Source: RUG100 sp963542695
Lineage (GTDB): Bacteria > Bacillota > Clostridia > Peptostreptococcales > Anaerovoracaceae
Length of the DNA stretch: 64,000 bases
Assembly (NCBI GenBank): GCA_963542695.1
Contig: CAUTYX010000004.1
Coordinates: 54,550-118,549 of the forward strand
Reading direction: 5' to 3'
Position numbers and translations under genes: made by a program. Shown here piece after piece: positions 8,979 to 18,775 of the stretch; positions within the stretch are counted from its first letter, which is position 1, and the number at the start of each line of letters is the position of its first letter. The notes below the pieces were generated by a model. That model was given only the letters and a program-made list of their open reading frames with translations. It did not search any database and had not been told where the DNA came from.

Positions 8979-9737
8979 ATGAGTATTTTAGAAGTTAAAA
9001 ACGTTAGAAAAGTATATGGCGGAACTGGCGGAAAAGTTTTGGTAGAAGCGTTATCGAAAGTAAATTTTTCTGTTGAAAGAGGCGAATTCATTGCTATTAT
9101 GGGAGAATCCGGAAGTGGAAAGACAACACTTTTGAATATTATTGCTACTATTGATAAGGCAACAGCAGGAAATGTGTTTCTTGAAAATAAGGATATTAAT
9201 ATTTTGCAGGAAAATCAGCTTGCCAGCTTTCGAAGAGAAAAGTTGGGTTTTGTTTTTCAAGATTTCAATTTGCTTGATAACTTTACAAATAGGGACAATA
9301 TCTATCTGCCATTGGTACTTTCCGGTGAAAAGCACAAGAACATGAAGAGCCGATTGGATGAAACTGCTCCTCTTCTAGGAATTGAAAAAATACTGGAAAA
9401 ATATCCTTATGAAGTTTCTGGAGGTCAAAAGCAACGTGTTGTCATTGCACGGGCGCTGATTACGCAACCAACGCTGATTTTGGCGGATGAACCTACCGGT
9501 GCGTTGGATTCCAATTCATCGGAAAATATTATGAAGATGTTTTCCAACATTAATGAAATGGGACAGACTATCCTTATGGTTACTCATTCTTTGCGCAGTG
9601 CATCCTATGCAAACAGAGTGCTGTTTATCAAAGACGGCGTTGTTTATCACGAAATTTTTAAGGGTGACGATACTTCACAGGATTTCATGGAACGCATTAG
9701 CGCAGCTCAGTCTATGTTAACCAGAAAGGAGCTGTAA
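8979..9737 (+). CDS. ABC transporter ATPase, BceA type (peptide antibiotic resistance)
   Basis: A 252-residue ATP-binding subunit of the MacB/BceA class. Walker A is GESGSGKTT (42-50), the signature is VSGGQKQRVVIARAL, Walker B is LILADEPTGALD, and the H-loop is MVTHS. A strong AAAAGGAGG lies before ATG 8979. It pairs with the FtsX-type permease that starts 1 base after its stop. Known relatives remove antimicrobial peptides such as bacitracin from their lipid targets; the specificity here cannot be read from sequence. Confidence 0.9.
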   Translation: MSILEVKNVRKVYGGTGGKVLVEALSKVNFSVERGEFIAIMGESGSGKTTLLNIIATIDKATAGNVFLENKDINILQENQLASFRREKLGFVFQDFNLLDNFTNRDNIYLPLVLSGEKHKNMKSRLDETAPLLGIEKILEKYPYEVSGGQKQRVVIARALITQPTLILADEPTGALDSNSSENIMKMFSNINEMGQTILMVTHSLRSASYANRVLFIKDGVVYHEIFKGDDTSQDFMERISAAQSMLTRKEL

Positions 9738-9738
9738 A

Positions 9739-11721
9739 ATGACCAACTCTATAGCCACTACATTTGCCTTGCGAAATCTTAAATCCAATAAAGTATTATA
9801 TATTCCCTTTATTTTATCCAGCGGAGTGATGATTGCTTTATTTAATATATTAATCAGCTTGACTAATAATGAATATGTAAAAACACGTCATGAAGCACTT
9901 CCTAAAATGATGTTCTTTGGAATCATTATTGTGGGTATATTTACGACGATATTTGTATTGTATGCAGGCAAGTTTTTAGCCAAAAGACGCCATAAAGAAT
10001 ATGCTTTGTTTACTGTTTTAGGTTTAGAGAAAAAACATATTGCCAGAATCGTTTTCATGGAATCCCTCATTTGTATGGGAATCGTTGCTGCTCTTAGTGT
10101 TATTGGCGGATATGTATTGGGGAAATTTCAATTTTTACTACTAAATAGAGCGATGCATGATATTAGTGGGACATTGATGGATTATGCTTTTTCTCTAAAT
10201 ACAACAATCATTACTTGTGTTTATATCGTTGTAGTTTTTATAATTTTGTATATTGATAATTTACGTCATCTAAAAAAAGCTTCTGCTGTTCAATTGATGT
10301 CAAGCAGCAAAGCCGGAGAGAGAGAACCAAAATTAAAGGTGATTTCTTTAATCCTTGGAATGGGAACATTGGCAGCAGGATATGGTATTGCATTAACGAT
10401 AAACGGTTCTTTGTCCAGTATGCTGTATTTCTTTATAGCCGCTGTATTGGTTATCATCGGTAGTTATTTGCTATTTGTATCTTTATCTATTGCAGTGTTA
10501 AAGTTTTTAAAAAAGAACAAGAAATACTACTATAAAGACAAACATTTTCTATCTATTTCCGGAATGCTTCATCGAATGAAAACCAACGGCCTTGGTCTTG
10601 CCAGCATCGCTGTTTTATGTACTGGAATAATTATCACTCTTTCCATTACCTTATCCATCAATAGCAGTATGAGTGATATTGTATCTAAAACTATGAAAAA
10701 AGATTATCAGACAGCTATCCTAGGCACCTTTGGACCTTCCACAGAATACAGCAAGATCAAAGATGCAAAAAATCAGATGACAAACTTTATTGAGGAAACC
10801 GGAACAAAGAAAGACAAAGTGGAATCAGTAACAGTAGGAGAAAGCCTTTCTGTATTTGGAAGAAAACAGGGGAGTGCACTATTGGCAACAGATAATCAAA
10901 GTCTTACAAAAAGTATTGATGTGGAAGTTACTATGCTAGACAGCTACAATAAAGACAACGGCACATCCTACAAGTTTGAAAAAAATCATATTTTGGTTGC
11001 ATCAAACCGTGCAGCTCTGTTGCAGATTAACTCGTTAACATTTGCCGGAAAAAAATACTCCATTACAAAAGTAAAGAATACCATTCCGGCGAATGTAGGC
11101 ATAGAAGCATACGCTATTGTTGTACCGGACTATAAAACATTAACAGAAGCAGCTAGATACTATGTAAATGTAAATTCCGCTACCGGAAAAAAGATTCTAC
11201 CGTATATTACTATCAGCGGAACCTGGAATGTGAAAAATCCATCCAGCGAATATGCAAAAAAATTGAAAGTTAAGGCGAATAATAGAGGATTGGCTATTGA
11301 AAGCAAAGAGGAATTCAGAAAACAAACTTATGAACTCAATGGAGGTTTTTTGTTTTTAGGTGTCTTAATCGGCTGCATCTTCCTAATCGGAACTCTGTTA
11401 ATCACTTACTATAAACAGGTTTCCGAAGGATTCGAAGACCGGCAGAAGTATCAAATTATGAAAAAAGTTGGTTTACCCGATAAGTTAATAAAGCAAACGG
11501 CTTCCAATCAGATTGTATGGATGTTCTTTATCCCTTTGATTGTCGCTCTGGTTCATTCCCTGGTTGCCTCAAAGATTGTATATCAACTATTAGGCCTCTT
11601 CGGAGTACATTCCTATTTGAAGTACATAAGCGAAATGGCTATTATCATCGGGTCTTTTGCCATAATCTATTTAATCATTTTCAAATTAACATCTAATGTC
11701 TACTACAAAATTGTCCGATAG
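9739..11721 (+). CDS. ABC transporter permease, BceB/FtsX type
   Basis: A 660-residue permease with ten predicted membrane helices, at about 20-43, 57-77, 105-127, 155-175, 202-221, 228-256, 287-307 and three more after 545. A large extracytoplasmic domain (about 308-545) lies between helices 7 and 8. That layout is diagnostic of BceB permeases, where the domain handles the peptide and signals to the BceS kinase. AAAGGAG before ATG 9739 is inside the end of the ATPase gene, so the two are coupled. It ends 8 bases from the antisense reductase pseudogene. Confidence 0.9.
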   Translation: MTNSIATTFALRNLKSNKVLYIPFILSSGVMIALFNILISLTNNEYVKTRHEALPKMMFFGIIIVGIFTTIFVLYAGKFLAKRRHKEYALFTVLGLEKKHIARIVFMESLICMGIVAALSVIGGYVLGKFQFLLLNRAMHDISGTLMDYAFSLNTTIITCVYIVVVFIILYIDNLRHLKKASAVQLMSSSKAGEREPKLKVISLILGMGTLAAGYGIALTINGSLSSMLYFFIAAVLVIIGSYLLFVSLSIAVLKFLKKNKKYYYKDKHFLSISGMLHRMKTNGLGLASIAVLCTGIIITLSITLSINSSMSDIVSKTMKKDYQTAILGTFGPSTEYSKIKDAKNQMTNFIEETGTKKDKVESVTVGESLSVFGRKQGSALLATDNQSLTKSIDVEVTMLDSYNKDNGTSYKFEKNHILVASNRAALLQINSLTFAGKKYSITKVKNTIPANVGIEAYAIVVPDYKTLTEAARYYVNVNSATGKKILPYITISGTWNVKNPSSEYAKKLKVKANNRGLAIESKEEFRKQTYELNGGFLFLGVLIGCIFLIGTLLITYYKQVSEGFEDRQKYQIMKKVGLPDKLIKQTASNQIVWMFFIPLIVALVHSLVASKIVYQLLGLFGVHSYLKYISEMAIIIGSFAIIYLIIFKLTSNVYYKIVR

Positions 11722-11728
11722 GAGGTTA

Positions 11729-12699
11729 TCACATGATAATGGCTCGTACAGGACAGACCGGAGCGCAGTAGCCACAGGTTAGGCAAACATCATGATCCAC
11801 TTTGGCGATGCCTTCTGCTGTCATAGAAATTGCGTGATTGGAGCAGCGGGTGATGCAAGTGCCGCAGCCTTCGCAATCTCCAGTATCAATGTGGATTTTC
11901 TTGTGGGTTACATCCGGTTGGTAATCAGCCGGTTGTTTCCCTTCAATATACTCGACAGCATCATCTACTTCTTTTTTTTTCGCCGAATCCTATCATCATG
12001 GAATCGATGCCGGGAAGGTCATTAACATAATTTAAGCAGTCACGATAGGAACCGGTTAAGTTGCCGCCACCGAATACTTTCATGGCAAAGATGCCTTTTC
12101 CCTGGGCTGATAGAGCAGCAATTATCCGGCTCATTTCTTCCGGAGTGCCGCTGTCATGGCCTTTCCGGATACCCAGTCCATCTTTATTGATTAGGGGGAA
12201 CACCACATCACATTCCGGCACATCCAGCATCTGTGTAGCGGCATTGATATGATGAGTGGAGATGCCAATGGCTCTGACGAGACCATTGGCCTTTGCATTT
12301 TGCATTTTGCAATGCTTCCCAGGCTCCACTGCGAAGCTGAAAATTTCCGTCGGTTCGAACTTCGTGCAGCAAAAAAATATCAATTACATCCCGATTCAAT
12401 GAGGTACGGGCTTCTTCGATGGCTTGCTCCATTTCAACGTAAGTATAATCCAGACACTTACTGACGATGACCGGCTCCTTGACACCGGCAGGCATCTTCT
12501 TCAAACCTGCAGCAAGGTGAGGGTAGGTCTTGTAATATTGGGCCGTATCGAAAAAATTGATGCCTTGCTCCATGGCATAGGAAATCAAGTCGCCGGCCTT
12601 GTCGGGAGGAACATTCTGCTGTGTTGCACCGACCGTCAACACTCCAAATCCAATACGAGAAACCTCTATTCCTGTTTTTCCAAGCTTTGTGTATTCCAT
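11729..12699 (-). pseudogene. aldo/keto reductase with C-terminal 2x[4Fe-4S] ferredoxin domain, two frameshifts
   Basis: Three reading frames join into one protein of about 320 residues. Frame 1 (from ATG 12699, with GGGGAGG upstream) gives the reductase start MEYTKLGKTGIEVSRIGFG and the tetrad-type residues in FFDTAQYY, VSKCL and LLHEV. Frame 2 gives NGLVRAIGISTHH to MMIGFGEKK. Frame 3 gives EVDDAVEYIEGKQPADY and a ferredoxin tail with CEGCGTCITRC and CLTCGYCAPVC, stopping at 11729. Break 1 is an extra copy of the 7-base unit TTTGCAT (12292-12311). Break 2 is a run of nine T where eight would keep frame (11972-11980). No other stop is seen. A real recent pseudogene or a sequence error are both possible. 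Confidence 0.85.
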
Positions 12700-12808
12700 G
12701 AAAACCTCCCCATACATCCGATTTTTATCGGAAAAGCACTGCCTTTAGTATACTCTTGTAAATGTGTTCAAATCAATATTTTGGCAAAATCATATCCCTT
12801 TACGGCAG

Positions 12809-12837
12809 TTGCTAGAAATAGGGAAAAATGATAAAAT
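12809..12837 (+). promoter_or_regulatory. probable promoter for alaS
   Basis: TTGCTA at 12809-12814, a 17-base spacer and TAAAAT at 12832-12837, 39 bases before the alaS ATG. The leader is too short for a T-box, and no T-box sequence is visible. Confidence 0.5.
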
Positions 12838-12876
12838 ATCAACGTATGCGAATTTATATGGAGGAAGTGTAAACAT

Positions 12877-15519
12877 ATGGAAAAACTAGGACTCAACGAA
12901 ATCAGAGAACGTTTCTTGAGCTTTTATCAGACAAAAGATCACTACCGGCATCAGAGCTATTCTTTGATTCCGGATCATGACAAAAGCCTATTGATTATAA
13001 ACTCGGGGATGGCTCCGCTGAAACCGTTTTTCTCCGGAGAGAAAAAACCACCGGCACCGCGGATGACCACTTGCCAAAAGTGTATTCGTACTGCAGACCT
13101 TGAAAACGTAGGTCATACATCACGTCACGGTACATTCTTTGAAATGCTGGGCAGCTTCTCCTTTGGTGACTATTTCAAACACGAATCCCTTACCTGGGGA
13201 TGGGAATTCATCACCAAAGTGCTGGATTTGCCCGTTGATAGATTGTGGGCTACCGTCTATGAGGAAGATGATGAGGCGTATAAAATTTGGAGAGACGAAA
13301 TCGGTATGCCCGAAGAACGGATCGTTCGTCTTGGTAAAGACGATAATTTCTGGGAAATCGGAACCGGTCCATGTGGTCCCTGTTCTGAAATCTATTTCGA
13401 TAGAGGACCTGAGTTTGGCTGTGACAACCCTGACTGCAAACCCGGTTGTGAATGCGACCGATACGTAGAATTTTGGAACCATGTATTTACCCAATTTGAC
13501 AATAAGGGTGATGGTACCTATGGGGATTTGAAACATAAAAACATTGATACGGGAATGGGTCTAGAGCGTCTTGCCTGTATCATGCAAGGGACGGATTCCA
13601 TTTTCGATGTAGATACTATTAAACACGTACTCAATGAAGTAAGCAATATCAGCGGTGTGGAATACAAAGATGGGGCAGCTGCCACAGATGTTTCCATTAG
13701 AATTGTAACGGATCACATTCGTTCTGCTGTATTTATGATTGGCGACATGATTATGCCGGGCAACGAAGGTCGTGGATACGTTCTCAAGAGAATCATCCGT
13801 CGCGCCGTTCGTCACGGTCGTTTGCTGGGGATTACCAGACCATTCCTTGCCGATTTGTCTGCTAAGGTAATCGAAACCTGCAGCGGTGCTTATCCGGAAT
13901 TGGAAGAACAGAAAGTCTTCATTCAAAAAGTATTGCATGGCGAAGAAGAAAAGTTCCTGGAAACACTCCAGCAGGGAATGAATATTATCAACAAATACCT
14001 GGAAGAAAACCAGGAAAGCAAACAGCTGGATGGGGAAACGGCCTTTAAACTCTATGATACTTATGGATTCCCGTATGAAATCACCGAGGAAATCTGTCAG
14101 GAAAACGGATATTCCGTTGATAGAGACGGTTTTGATGCCGCTATGAAACGGCAGAAAGAAGCCGGCAAAGAAGATGCTGCTACAAAGGACTTTGCATGGA
14201 AGAAAAACGGCGTAGAAGAGCTGTACCAAGGAGAAACTGCATTTACCGGTTACGAAACCGCTTCTGACTCCGGCGTGATTCAGGTGATTTACGACGAAGA
14301 CGGTCCGATGGAAACTTTTGAAGAAGGAGAAACCGGACATATTATCGTAGACAAAACACCGTTTTATGCAGAAAGCGGTGGTCAGGCGGCTGACTATGGA
14401 ATGATTTTCCAGGCCGGAAATGGTGGAAATGAAACCGATGATGAAAAGAATATCGGTAAAGTAATCGACGTACAAAAGCAAAAAGACATCTGGTCTCTTA
14501 CTGTAGAGGTAACCGAAGGAGCTTTTGCCGTCGGAATGGAAATCCATCAGGAAGTATCTAAACTCCAAAGAAATCGAACATCTCGCAACCATACTGCTAC
14601 TCACTTACTGCAGCAGGCACTGGTAGATGTACTGGGAAGCCATGTAAAACAGGCCGGATCTTCTGTCACAAAAGATGGATTGCGTTTTGACTTTAACCAT
14701 TTTGAAGCCATGACAAAAGATCAATTACAGGAAGTAGAAGATATTGTAAACGAAAAAATCGACTTGTTCCTGCCGGTTACCACGGTTGAAATGTCCATGG
14801 AAGAAGCCACCTCCAAAGGGGCTCGTGGTCTTTTTGATGATAAATATGGCAATGTGGTACGAGTGGTATCAGTAGGAGAGTACAGTCGGGAGCTTTGCGG
14901 AGGAATTCATGTTTCCAATGCAGGACAAATCGGAACTTTCCATATTACCGGTGAATCCGGTGTAGCCAGTGGTGTTCGGCGTATCGAGGCCATTACCGGA
15001 AATGGTGTTCTTTCGGCTCTGACAGCAGCCAACAAGGTTATGGATGAAACCGCACATGTTCTCAAAACCGTTCCGGAACAGCTGGAGGAAAGAGCTACAA
15101 AACTTCGCGATGAAAACAAGGAGTTAAAGCAAGAACTGGATAAGCTAATGTCTCAGTCTCTTGGTTCCATGTCTGAGGAACTGATAAACGAAGCCAAGGA
15201 AATCAACGGCGTTCGCCTTGTGACAAAGAGCTTTAAAGATCTTTCCATTGATGATCTTCGGACACTGTCTGATGATATCAAAGCCAAAGAAGAAAACGTA
15301 GCACTGGTATTTGCAACGGAAAACAACGGCAAGGTGACCTTCCTTTGTTCTTTGACAAAAGACGTGGTGGAAAAAGGGCACCATGCCGGTAAAATGATTA
15401 AGGAAATTGCAAAAGAAGCCGGTGGCGGTGGTGGAGGCAAGCCGGATATGGCTCAGGCCGGTGCCAAGAACCCGTCCAAAATCCAGGCAGCACTGGCAGT
15501 GGCAGAAAAACTGCTGTAA
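12877..15519 (+). CDS. alaS: alanine--tRNA ligase
   Basis: An 880-residue enzyme that charges tRNA-Ala. The class II catalytic core opens with EIRERFLSFYQTKDH. The editing domain has the zinc ligands HTATH (572-576) and CGGIH (C674, H678). The C-Ala region ends in the glycine-rich GGGGGGKPDMAQAG segment. Length is normal for the family. GGAGG precedes ATG 12877. The alaS-IreB-ruvX order that follows is the standard clostridial arrangement, often directly after nifS-nifU; here the Bce module and the reductase lie between. Confidence 0.97.
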   Translation: MEKLGLNEIRERFLSFYQTKDHYRHQSYSLIPDHDKSLLIINSGMAPLKPFFSGEKKPPAPRMTTCQKCIRTADLENVGHTSRHGTFFEMLGSFSFGDYFKHESLTWGWEFITKVLDLPVDRLWATVYEEDDEAYKIWRDEIGMPEERIVRLGKDDNFWEIGTGPCGPCSEIYFDRGPEFGCDNPDCKPGCECDRYVEFWNHVFTQFDNKGDGTYGDLKHKNIDTGMGLERLACIMQGTDSIFDVDTIKHVLNEVSNISGVEYKDGAAATDVSIRIVTDHIRSAVFMIGDMIMPGNEGRGYVLKRIIRRAVRHGRLLGITRPFLADLSAKVIETCSGAYPELEEQKVFIQKVLHGEEEKFLETLQQGMNIINKYLEENQESKQLDGETAFKLYDTYGFPYEITEEICQENGYSVDRDGFDAAMKRQKEAGKEDAATKDFAWKKNGVEELYQGETAFTGYETASDSGVIQVIYDEDGPMETFEEGETGHIIVDKTPFYAESGGQAADYGMIFQAGNGGNETDDEKNIGKVIDVQKQKDIWSLTVEVTEGAFAVGMEIHQEVSKLQRNRTSRNHTATHLLQQALVDVLGSHVKQAGSSVTKDGLRFDFNHFEAMTKDQLQEVEDIVNEKIDLFLPVTTVEMSMEEATSKGARGLFDDKYGNVVRVVSVGEYSRELCGGIHVSNAGQIGTFHITGESGVASGVRRIEAITGNGVLSALTAANKVMDETAHVLKTVPEQLEERATKLRDENKELKQELDKLMSQSLGSMSEELINEAKEINGVRLVTKSFKDLSIDDLRTLSDDIKAKEENVALVFATENNGKVTFLCSLTKDVVEKGHHAGKMIKEIAKEAGGGGGGKPDMAQAGAKNPSKIQAALAVAEKLL

Positions 15520-15523
15520 GGTG

Positions 15524-15552
15524 TTGTAAGTTTTCAGAAATAACGGTATAAT
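15524..15552 (+). promoter_or_regulatory. promoter before the IreB-family gene
   Basis: TTGTAA at 15524-15529, a 17-base spacer and a consensus TATAAT at 15547-15552, 62 bases before ATG 15615. The IreB-ruvX genes can therefore be transcribed separately from alaS. Confidence 0.6.
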
Positions 15553-15614
15553 TTAATCAATATTTCATGAAAACTATGCAGAAGGCGCATTCATACGCCG
15601 AGGAGGATTACAAC

Positions 15615-15866
15615 ATGGACAACAAAAATACCATCATGTTTGACAACGGTACACGCAGCGAACAGCGTACACCAAAGGAAATTCTCCTGGATGTATACGA
15701 GGCCTTAGACGAAAGGGGATACAATCCCATCGACCAAATTGTAGGCTATCTATTATCTGGAGATCCATCTTACATTACCAGCCACAAAAACGCCAGAAAC
15801 CTAATTCGTCAAATCGACCGGGATGACTTGGCAGAAGTACTGGTAAAGAGTTTTTTAGGAAAATAG
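15615..15866 (+). CDS. IreB family regulatory phosphoprotein (DUF965)
   Basis: An 83-residue protein with the full DUF965 sequence (NTIMFDNGTRSEQRTPKEIL ... DRDDLAEVLVKSFLGK). In Enterococcus, IreB is phosphorylated by the PASTA kinase IreK and damps cephalosporin resistance. It sits between alaS and ruvX as in most Firmicutes. ATG 15615 is chosen because AGGAGG lies about 8 bases upstream; a longer frame from 15567 carries no conserved sequence. Confidence 0.93.
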   Translation: MDNKNTIMFDNGTRSEQRTPKEILLDVYEALDERGYNPIDQIVGYLLSGDPSYITSHKNARNLIRQIDRDDLAEVLVKSFLGK

Positions 15867-15919
15867 AATATGGAAAAGCGGGTCGGTCTGATCCGCTTTC
15901 TTTATATACCGGGAGGACT

Positions 15920-16348
15920 ATGAGAACATTAGCATTAGACGTTGGCGATGCCACCATAGGCGTTGCTGTCACCGATCCCCTTGGCATTACGGCACAAGGC
16001 GTAACCACCATTGAACGGGTGGGCATAAAAAAAGACACCACTGCAGTTTGCCAGTATATCGAAGAATTTCAGTGTGACACAGTGGTGTGCGGGCTTCCTA
16101 TCAAACTGGATGGCACCGACAGTCCCCAGACAGAAAAGGTCAGAGAGTTTGCAAGGCGTCTTGAAAATAAATTGAAAAGCACCAGCCATCCGGAGGTTTC
16201 TATTGTCTTTCAAGATGAACGGTTGACCACCATGCAGGCGGAACGGGTTCTTTTGGATGCCGATGTGTCTCGCAAAAAGAGAAAAACAGTAATTGATAAA
16301 CAAGCAGCAATTTTAATTCTGCAAGGCTATATGGATAGTCACCGGTAG
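15920..16348 (+). CDS. ruvX: Holliday junction resolvase-like protein RuvX/YqgF
   Basis: A 142-residue RNase H-fold protein: N-terminal RTLALDVGDATIGVAVTDP with the first catalytic Asp, VCGLPIKLDG in the middle, DERLTT with the acidic pair, and the C-terminal VIDKQAAILILQGYMD. The family is linked to 16S rRNA 5'-end processing and to a proposed Holliday junction role. GGGAGG precedes ATG 15920. The XpaC-like gene follows after 20 bases. Confidence 0.93.
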   Translation: MRTLALDVGDATIGVAVTDPLGITAQGVTTIERVGIKKDTTAVCQYIEEFQCDTVVCGLPIKLDGTDSPQTEKVREFARRLENKLKSTSHPEVSIVFQDERLTTMQAERVLLDADVSRKKRKTVIDKQAAILILQGYMDSHR

Positions 16349-16368
16349 TCAACGGCAAGGGAGCATTC

Positions 16369-17538
16369 ATGAACAAATACTACGGTTTTTCAAATCGAAT
16401 CAATAATTTAATTAACGATGCAGTGGACTCCATGAACTTTGGGAGTCTGGGTCAGGATATCAACAACTTGTTTCGCACCAGCGTAGATGAGGATATTAAG
16501 CTGTCAAAAGAAGAAGAGACTTCCTATACAGAGCAAACCGACTACAAAGAGCAAACCGATTACCGCAACAATCGCTACTGGGATACCAGCAAAGTACCCA
16601 TTATTCCATCGCCATCAGGGGCGGTATCAGGTACTGTTATGCTGGTGCTGGGCATTTTGATTACTCTTGTCTTTGCGTCTACTACAGTCGGTTTAACCTT
16701 TATGACGGTATCCGCTTTTGAAGGGTTACTGGGTGTTGCCGTCTTTTCTTTATTGGCAACGGCAGGCGGTGTTAGCCTCATTGTGGCCGGGATCAGGACA
16801 AGGCAGATCGTAAAACGATTCAAAGAGTATGTGCGCCTAATCGGTCAAAAAGATTTTATTAAAATTGCGGATTTGGCTGTGCAAATTGGTAGAAGTCCTA
16901 AAAAAATCATTAAAGATTTGCAACTGATGATTCGTCGCCACTGGTTCTTGGAAGGGCATATTGACCAGCGACAAGAATATTTTATTGGAAACAACGATAC
17001 TTATAAAAAGCATCTTGACTCACAACAGCAGTTTCAGAAAAGAAAAGCACAGGAAGAAGCCGAAGCGGCTCGGCGTGCAGGGGAAACAGAAGAAGAAACC
17101 CAGTTACGACTGGTCTTGGAAAAGGGACTGGAAAGCGTTGCCGAAATTCGCAAAGCCAATGACCTGCTTCCCGGAGAACACATCAGCAGTCAGCTGGATC
17201 AACTGGAAACACTGGTAGGGAAAATTTTTAAGCGGGTTTCCGAAAAACCATCTTTGCTACCGGATATTCGTAAGTTCATGGATTACTATCTGCCCACCAC
17301 GTTAAAATTGGTTCATGTGTATACGGACTTTGAACAAAAAAATATTGACAGCCATCAGGTAAAAAAAGCCAGAAACGAAATTGAAACTACATTGGATACC
17401 ATTATCGAAGCTTTCAAACAGCTTCTCAGCGAACTGTACCAAGATACGGTAATGGATGTCAATGCGGATATTTCCGTGTTAAAGACTATGTTTGCAAAGG
17501 ATGGTCTTTCCGGTAATGAATTTGATATGAATAAGTAA
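16369..17538 (+). CDS. XpaC family membrane protein (5-bromo-4-chloroindolyl phosphate hydrolysis)
   Basis: A 389-residue protein with a cytosolic N-terminus, two membrane helices (about 84-112 and 118-143) and a long helical C-terminal half (KFKEYVRLIG-like start, then a charged coiled segment QQFQKRKAQEEAEAARRAG). This is the XpaC layout, a family usually encoded directly before TelA. Its true role is not known; the name comes from a phosphatase phenotype. Residues 53-65 contain a short internal repeat (EQTDYKEQTDY). GGGAG lies before ATG 16369. It is probably one operon with the TelA gene 15 bases downstream. Confidence 0.82.
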   Translation: MNKYYGFSNRINNLINDAVDSMNFGSLGQDINNLFRTSVDEDIKLSKEEETSYTEQTDYKEQTDYRNNRYWDTSKVPIIPSPSGAVSGTVMLVLGILITLVFASTTVGLTFMTVSAFEGLLGVAVFSLLATAGGVSLIVAGIRTRQIVKRFKEYVRLIGQKDFIKIADLAVQIGRSPKKIIKDLQLMIRRHWFLEGHIDQRQEYFIGNNDTYKKHLDSQQQFQKRKAQEEAEAARRAGETEEETQLRLVLEKGLESVAEIRKANDLLPGEHISSQLDQLETLVGKIFKRVSEKPSLLPDIRKFMDYYLPTTLKLVHVYTDFEQKNIDSHQVKKARNEIETTLDTIIEAFKQLLSELYQDTVMDVNADISVLKTMFAKDGLSGNEFDMNK

Positions 17539-17553
17539 AAGGGAGGAACCCAC

Positions 17554-18690
17554 ATGGAAGACAAGACTACATTAAAACCTCAACTGGTTTTGGATGGCGC
17601 TCCGGAAGCAATGCCTGTTGCCTCCGAGGTAGCCGATGTAAAAGATTCCTTGGACACGGATTTTGCCATGGACGATTTTACCGCTGAAGAAAAGCAACAG
17701 ATTGAGGATTTTTCCAAACAAATCGATATTAACAGCTCCAACATCGTGTTGCAATACGGTTCCGGTGCACAAAAGAAGATGGCGGATTTTTCTGAGTCAG
17801 CATTGGAATCTGTTCGTACCAAAGATTTGGGAGAAGCCGGGGAACTAATGTCCTCTCTCATGGTAGAGCTAAAAGGATTCGAAGAAGGGGAACCAAAGAG
17901 AATCAAAGGCTTATTTAAAAAGGGAGCAAACAAGGTGGAAGCCATGAAGGCTCGCTACGCCAAGGCAGAAACCAATGTAGAAAAAATTGCCTCGATGCTG
18001 GAAAATCATCAGGTTACTTTAATGAAGGATGTGGCTTTGTTAGACAATCTCTATGAAATGAACAAAACTTATTTTAAGGAATTGTCCATGTACATTGCTG
18101 CCGGAAAGAAAAAGCTGGCGTATGTACAGACGGTGGATTTGCCGGCTCTAAAAGCCCAGGCAGCCAGCTCAAAACGTCCCGAAGATGCTCAGGCAGCCAA
18201 CGATTTAGCCAACCAGTGTCAACGGTTTGAAAAGAAAATTCATGATCTTGATTTAACCAGAACCATTTCTTTGCAAATGGCTCCACAAATCCGCATGGTG
18301 CAGAGCAACGATACAGAAATGACGGAAAAGATTCAGTCTACGCTGACCAATACATTGCCTCTTTGGAAAAATCAAATGGTTATCGCTCTGGGATTGGCTC
18401 ATTCACAGGAAGCCGCTCGTGTACAGCACACCGTAACGGAAACCACCAATGAGCTTCTTCGTAAAAACGCTGATAACTTAAAGATGGCTACCATTGCCAC
18501 GGCCAAGGAATCCGAACAGGGGATGGTGGATATTGAAACCCTAAAGCATACCAATGAGCAGCTGATTTCCACCATAGACGAAGTGTTGCAAATTCAGGAG
18601 GAAGGCCACAAACGCCGGGTAGAGGCGGAATCGCAATTAACCCAGCTGGAAGCGGACTTGAAGCAGAAATTACTGGATATCCGAAAATAA
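17554..18690 (+). CDS. telA: TelA family toxic anion resistance protein
   Basis: A 378-residue, largely helical cytosolic protein of the TelA/KlaA family. An acidic N-terminus is followed by the long helical core (VLQYGSGAQKKMADFSESAL, SSLMVELKGFE, MYIAAGKKKL, IRMVQSNDTEMTEKIQSTL, LPLWKNQMVIALGLAHSQEA). TelA proteins are named for tellurite resistance but are also tied to envelope stress tolerance in Gram-positives. It is paired with XpaC upstream, a conserved tandem. GGGAGG before ATG 17554. Confidence 0.88.
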   Translation: MEDKTTLKPQLVLDGAPEAMPVASEVADVKDSLDTDFAMDDFTAEEKQQIEDFSKQIDINSSNIVLQYGSGAQKKMADFSESALESVRTKDLGEAGELMSSLMVELKGFEEGEPKRIKGLFKKGANKVEAMKARYAKAETNVEKIASMLENHQVTLMKDVALLDNLYEMNKTYFKELSMYIAAGKKKLAYVQTVDLPALKAQAASSKRPEDAQAANDLANQCQRFEKKIHDLDLTRTISLQMAPQIRMVQSNDTEMTEKIQSTLTNTLPLWKNQMVIALGLAHSQEAARVQHTVTETTNELLRKNADNLKMATIATAKESEQGMVDIETLKHTNEQLISTIDEVLQIQEEGHKRRVEAESQLTQLEADLKQKLLDIRK

Positions 18691-18775
18691 ACGGCTTTTA
18701 AGGTTTTCTAAAGCTGCATTGGTATACTGAAATCATACAGATTGCCGAAGGTTATTAGAACCGAAAGGAAACAGT

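Noticed and set aside
11792..12464. Plus-strand open frames opposite the reductase
   Set aside because: They are antisense shadows of the reductase-ferredoxin pseudogene, whose motifs are clear on the minus strand.
12718..12876. T-box leader for alaS
   Set aside because: The region is only about 160 bases and lacks a T-box sequence or terminator/antiterminator hairpins.
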